The notes under the pieces: model-generated | Seen by the model: only the letters and a program-made list of their open reading frames with translations | What the model was told of the DNA's origin: nothing | Databases searched by the model: none | Shown: one piece after another, positions 5,659 to 8,336 of the stretch | Layout of the letters: every line of letters begins with the position of its first letter | Position numbering within the stretch: position 1 is the first letter of the stretch | Translations under genes and position numbers: made by a program | From: Chitinophagaceae bacterium | GTDB lineage: Bacteria; Bacteroidota; Bacteroidia; Chitinophagales; Chitinophagaceae | Direction of reading: 5' to 3' | NCBI GenBank assembly: GCA_025455205.1 | Contig: JALOMZ010000062.1 | Coordinates: forward strand, 1 to 8,336 | DNA length: 8,336 nucleotides

Positions 5659-6081
5659 TTAGAAGTCGTCATCATCGTCAAAATCATCGCCGCCGCCACC
5701 GAAGAGATCATCGAATTCGTTGAGGTCTTCATCGAGTTTGAAATCATCCTCATCGTCTTCGCCCTTCTTGCCGCCTTTCTTGCTGCCCGACTTGGGAATA
5801 TCGAACTCTTCAAAGTCGGGATCCCAATCGTCTTCCTCCTCATCGCCCTTTTCCCAGTCGTCGAGGTCCTCTTCTTCATCCAGTTCCTCGTCGTCGTCAT
5901 CGTCATCCTTGGAAGCAGATTTCGACTTGCCTTTTTTCGGCGCTTCGTCGTCTACCTCGAGATCCTCGTCGTCTTCGGGTTCTTCGTCTTTCTTCTTAGC
6001 CGCCTTTGTACGGGTAGTTGCAGCACTATCAGCCACGGGCTTCGGTGTCTTTTTCTCAATAGTAGCTTTTCGAACAGCCAT
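5659..6081 (-). CDS. Extremely acidic low-complexity protein of unknown function
   Basis: A 140-residue protein from the ATG at 6081 (MAVRKATIEKK). The frame is open further upstream to 6186, but that extension (SCGNFLANCRSLPNF...) is not compositionally similar and lies in AT-rich intergenic-looking DNA, so the shorter start is preferred. By count about 38 Asp and 22 Glu (43%) face about 20 Lys and 2 Arg, for a net charge near -38. The layout is a Lys/Ala/Thr-rich basic N-terminus (1-31), acidic blocks (32-46, 59-90), a Lys/Gly patch (97-107) and an acid-rich tail with spaced aromatics (NEFDDLFGGGGDDF, ending in DDDDDF). No signal peptide, membrane segment or recognisable fold is seen. The acid tail plus basic patches recall RNA polymerase delta subunits or histone/DNA-mimic-type proteins, but only in composition. 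It lies between purA and pabB, 18 nt ahead of pabB. Confidence 0.72.
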   Translation of the reverse strand: MAVRKATIEKKTPKPVADSAATTRTKAAKKKDEEPEDDEDLEVDDEAPKKGKSKSASKDDDDDDEELDEEEDLDDWEKGDEEEDDWDPDFEEFDIPKSGSKKGGKKGEDDEDDFKLDEDLNEFDDLFGGGGDDFDDDDDF

Positions 6082-6205
6082 TGTACTTACGATTAGAAGT
6101 GTAAAATTTGGGAGTGATCGGCAATTCGCCAAAAAATTACCACAACTTTTTTTTGCCTGCCGCCCGGCTATTTTTCCGGGCATCAAACCCGCTTTTTGCA
6201 GCGGC
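6082..6205. other. AT-rich intergenic region between purA and the acidic-protein gene
   Basis: This 124-nt gap contains homopolymer runs (AAAAAA at 6131-6136, TTTTTTTT at 6147-6154) and two short inverted repeats just past the purA stop codon. One is CCGCT/AGCGG (6189-6193 with 6200-6204); the other is GCCCGG/CCGGGC (6162-6167 with 6176-6181). Neither is followed on the - strand by a T-run, so they are weak terminator candidates for purA. I find no TAnnTTTG box at the expected distance from the acidic-protein start. Confidence 0.4.
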
Positions 6206-7468
6206 CTACAGGGTTACGATCTGGTCGCGGCCAGGCCCGTTGCTCACCCATTTCACCGGCACGCCAATCTTTTCGTTGATGAAGCTGATATAGGTCTTCA
6301 TCGACTCCGGCAGGTCGGCGGCGGTTTTGCAGCCATCGGTTGGGGTATTCCAGCCGGGGAAGGAGGCATACACCGGTTCAATGTTCACCCTCGTCATCTG
6401 GAAGGGGATCTGGTTGGTCTCTTCGCCATTTACCTTATAGCCTGTGCACACCTGCAGTGGCGAGAACTGGTCCAGCACATCGGCCTTGGTCATCACCACC
6501 TGGGTAACCCCATTAATCATGCAGGCATAGTTCAGTGCCACCAGGTCAATCCAGCCGCAACGGCGGGGCCGGCCGGTGGTGGCGCCAAATTCATTGCCTG
6601 CCTTGCGCAGGGCTTCCCCGGTTTCATCATGCAGTTCGGTGGGGAAAGGACCACTGCCCACGCGGGTGCAATAGGCCTTTGTGATGCCAATAACGTCGCG
6701 CACTTTCTGGGGCGCCACACCCAGGCCGCTCATTACGCCGGCTGTAATGGTATTGCTGCTGGTTACGAAGGGGAAGGTGCCAAAGTCAATATCAAGCATG
6801 CTGCCCTGGGCGCCCTCTGCCAGCACTTTCTTGCCGGCAGCCATCTTTTCATTGATGAAATATTCCCCGTCCACAATGTTCAGGGTGCGGAGGAAATCCA
6901 CGGCCTCGAAGAACTCTTCTTCCCAGGCGGAGATATCCTCATTGAATCCATAGCTGTCCAGCATACGCTGGTGCTTCAGGCGCAGTTTGATATAGTTGGT
7001 GGTAAAGCTCTTATCGAGCAGGTCGCCTACGCGGAGACCATTGCGGCCGGTTTTGTCCATGTAAGCAGGGCCGATGCCCTTCAGGGTGGATCCGATCTTG
7101 CCATCGCCCTTCTGCATTTCGCTGGCTTTGTCGAGCGCGCGGTGGGTGGGCAGTATCAGGTGGGTGCGCTTGGAGATGAACATGTTCTTGCGAACATCGG
7201 CACCAAAGCGGGCCACGGCTTCGCACTCCCTTTTGAGGGTCACGGCATCCAGCACCACCCCATTACCAATGAGGTTGATGGTATGATCATGAAACACGCC
7301 GGATGGTATCTGGTGCAGCACAATCTTCTCGCCATTCACGTACAGGGTATGCCCTGCATTCGGTCCGCCCTGAAAGCGGGCAATAATATCGTATTGGGGG
7401 GCAAAGAAGTCAACGATCTTGCCTTTTCCCTCATCGCCCCACTGGAGGCCGAGAATAACATCAATCAT
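6206..7468 (-). CDS. purA: Adenylosuccinate synthetase
   Basis: A 420-residue enzyme that joins aspartate to IMP using GTP, the first committed step from IMP to AMP in the cytoplasm. The start at 7468 gives the canonical N-terminus with GLQWGDEGKGK (7-17); a TTG 27 nt upstream is an unlikely alternative. Catalytic Asp12 and His40 (in GGPNAGHT) match the Asp13/His41 pair of the E. coli enzyme. Further motifs are GSTLKGIGPAYMDKTGRNG (126-144), the IMP-binding AEGAQGSMLDIDFGTFPFVT (217-236), RVGSGPFPTE (269-278), the Arg-rich aspartate loop ATTGRPRRCGW (296-306) and the C-terminal SNGPGRDQIVTL. Length is standard and all key residues are present. It has its own probable -7 box. The glycosyltransferase gene ends 75 nt upstream on the same strand. 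Confidence 0.97.
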   Translation of the reverse strand: MIDVILGLQWGDEGKGKIVDFFAPQYDIIARFQGGPNAGHTLYVNGEKIVLHQIPSGVFHDHTINLIGNGVVLDAVTLKRECEAVARFGADVRKNMFISKRTHLILPTHRALDKASEMQKGDGKIGSTLKGIGPAYMDKTGRNGLRVGDLLDKSFTTNYIKLRLKHQRMLDSYGFNEDISAWEEEFFEAVDFLRTLNIVDGEYFINEKMAAGKKVLAEGAQGSMLDIDFGTFPFVTSSNTITAGVMSGLGVAPQKVRDVIGITKAYCTRVGSGPFPTELHDETGEALRKAGNEFGATTGRPRRCGWIDLVALNYACMINGVTQVVMTKADVLDQFSPLQVCTGYKVNGEETNQIPFQMTRVNIEPVYASFPGWNTPTDGCKTAADLPESMKTYISFINEKIGVPVKWVSNGPGRDQIVTL

Positions 7469-7492
7469 GATTGAAACAGCTGTATTGAGCGG

Positions 7493-7500
7493 CAAAAATA
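7493..7500 (-). promoter_or_regulatory. Probable -7 box of the purA promoter
   Basis: The - strand reads TATTTTTG, a perfect TAnnTTTG, beginning 32 nt before the purA ATG, the same geometry as for rplS and tatA. No TTG lies at the usual -33 spacing, so the promoter is incomplete by consensus. A hairpin adjoins it directly. Confidence 0.5.
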
Positions 7501-7513
7501 GGTGGTTGCCACC
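7494..7513 (-). terminator. Small hairpin with T-rich tail between the glycosyltransferase gene and purA
   Basis: On the - strand GGTGG-CAA-CCACC (7513-7501) forms a compact 5-bp GC-rich stem followed directly by TATTTTT (7500-7494). This could be a weak terminator for the glycosyltransferase gene. The T-rich tail is the same sequence as the purA -7 box. A second 6-bp inverted repeat (ATTGGC/GCCAAT, 7547-7567) overlaps the glycosyltransferase stop codon but lacks a T-run. Confidence 0.4.
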
Positions 7514-7543
7514 GTGTATCCCCTGATATCGTGCGGAAGATTT

Positions 7544-8336
7544 TCAATTGGCCGGTGGCCCGCCAATCAGTTCTTCCACATGGTAGATGGGACGTTGCTT
7601 GGTTTCCAGGTAAATACGCGCCACGTATTCGCCCAGCATGCCCAGGGCCAGCAACTGCACCCCACCGAGAAAATAGATAGGCAGGGTGATAGATGCCCAG
7701 CCTGGCACATTGCGGCCGGTGAGGATTACAAACACCACCCAGAGGCTGGCCATCAGGCTGGCCAGGAACACCAGGAAGCCCACATAGCTGATGATCTTAA
7801 GCGGCACGTTGCTGAAGGAGGTGATGCCATTCATGGCCAGGTTCAGCATTTTACGTAATGGATATTTGGTTTCGCCTGCTGTGCGGTCCTGCCTGTCATA
7901 GTATACCGTGGCCGAGGTAAATCCCATGCGGGGGAAGATGCCCCGCAGGAAGAGGTTCACCTCGCGGTAGCGGCCAAACTCCTGCAGCACCTGGTTGCTG
8001 AGCAGCCGGAAGTCAGCGTGGTTGTACACCAGGTTTACCCCCAGCCATTGCATGATGCGGTAAAACAGCAGGGCCGTTTGCTTTTTGAACCAGGTATCGA
8101 CGCCGCGGCTTTGCCGCACCCCATAGACTATTTGAGCACCGCGGCCATAGGCTTCCAGCATCTGGCGCGTGCAGCTGATATCGTCCTGCAGGTCGGCATC
8201 CATGCTTATCATGCAATCGGCCCGGCCGGTAACATGATGCATGCCGGCCAGCAGGGCACTTTGGTGCCCGCAGTTGGCGCTCAGCTTGAGCACGCGCACC
8301 TGACGGCCCGCCAGGGAACGCAGGATGGAGAGGGTG
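7544..8336 (-). CDS. Membrane-anchored family 2 glycosyltransferase, DPM1/GtrB/ArnC-like (5' end outside window)
   Basis: The frame stays open to the window edge, so the gene is N-terminally truncated here; about 263 residues are visible. A GTG at 8299 is in frame but is not the start, because the preceding codons (LSILRSLAGRQVRVLKLSAN) continue the GT2 fold. Visible features are SANCGHQSALLAGM (nucleotide-sugar fold), MDADLQDD (the metal-binding DxD, about visible residues 45-52), HADFRLLS (acceptor-side motif) and two C-terminal transmembrane helices (KIISYVGFLVFLASLMASLW; IYFLGGVQLLALGMLGEYVA) followed by a short cytoplasmic tail. Enzymes of this type transfer a sugar from a nucleotide donor to undecaprenyl phosphate at the inner membrane for lipid, O-antigen or glycan modification. 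The specific sugar cannot be told. It is on the same strand as purA, 75 nt upstream of it. Confidence 0.92.
   Translation of the reverse strand, partial: TLSILRSLAGRQVRVLKLSANCGHQSALLAGMHHVTGRADCMISMDADLQDDISCTRQMLEAYGRGAQIVYGVRQSRGVDTWFKKQTALLFYRIMQWLGVNLVYNHADFRLLSNQVLQEFGRYREVNLFLRGIFPRMGFTSATVYYDRQDRTAGETKYPLRKMLNLAMNGITSFSNVPLKIISYVGFLVFLASLMASLWVVFVILTGRNVPGWASITLPIYFLGGVQLLALGMLGEYVARIYLETKQRPIYHVEELIGGPPAN

Noticed and set aside
5720..5960. Repetitive GTC/ATC/TCC trinucleotides that look like a microsatellite or CRISPR-like repeat
   Set aside because: They are the reverse complement of Asp/Glu codon runs in the acidic-protein gene. There are no unique spacers and no fixed repeat unit.
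5720..7474. A 584-codon open frame on the + strand, Ser-rich at its start, lying antisense to the acidic-protein gene and purA
   Set aside because: The Ser runs are the reverse complement of Asp/Glu codon tracts, and the rest mirrors purA, which is certain. The frame is long because GC-rich codon use leaves few antisense stops. No domain is recognisable.
1..8336. Search by eye for tRNA or rRNA genes, insertion sequences, phage, toxin-antitoxin or defence genes
   Set aside because: None found. Gene content is housekeeping, gaps are short, and no long terminal inverted repeats, integrase-like frames or cloverleaf-like sequences were recognised.

Overview
The window looks like ordinary chromosomal DNA of a fairly GC-rich member of the Bacteroidota, most likely a Chitinophagales/Chitinophagaceae-type bacterium. 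The evidence is the Bacteroidota-type promoter signature (-7 box TAnnTTTG, with a TTG-type -33 box at some sites) placed 27-32 nt ahead of several start codons. Shine-Dalgarno sequences are absent before rplS, tatA, gatA and purA, and the protein families are typical of that group. The genus assignment is inference.

Layout: the left half (1-4343) is on the + strand. It holds the last 22 codons of an unidentified gene, a secreted TPR protein, rplS (ribosomal protein L19) with its own promoter and a clean intrinsic terminator, tatA (Tat pore subunit) with its own promoter, a strong hairpin, gatA (amidotransferase subunit A), and a secreted MltD-like lytic transglycosylase with a probable GTG start. 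The right half (4348-8336) is on the - strand. In transcription order it holds the C-terminal part of a membrane-anchored GT2 glycosyltransferase, purA (adenylosuccinate synthetase) with a -7 box, a 140-residue extremely acidic protein of unknown function, and pabB (aminodeoxychorismate synthase component I). The two halves converge with only 4 nt between the stop codons of the transglycosylase and pabB.

The genes are housekeeping functions: translation (rplS, gatA), protein export (tatA), cell-wall turnover (transglycosylase), envelope glycan assembly (GT2), purine synthesis (purA) and folate synthesis (pabB). There are no tRNAs, rRNAs, CRISPR arrays, IS elements, phage genes or defence genes that I can see, and no new multi-gene system is evident. 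All gaps between genes are under 150 nt.

The points most worth a second look are: a perfect 13-bp hairpin followed by a T-run inside the 5' end of pabB, which looks like an intragenic attenuator; a 16-bp direct repeat with a 23-bp period in pabB that is read in two different frames; the acidic protein (about 43% Asp+Glu); a hairpin and T-run just upstream of gatA that leaves no room for a normal promoter; and a small hairpin whose T-rich tail is also the purA -7 box.
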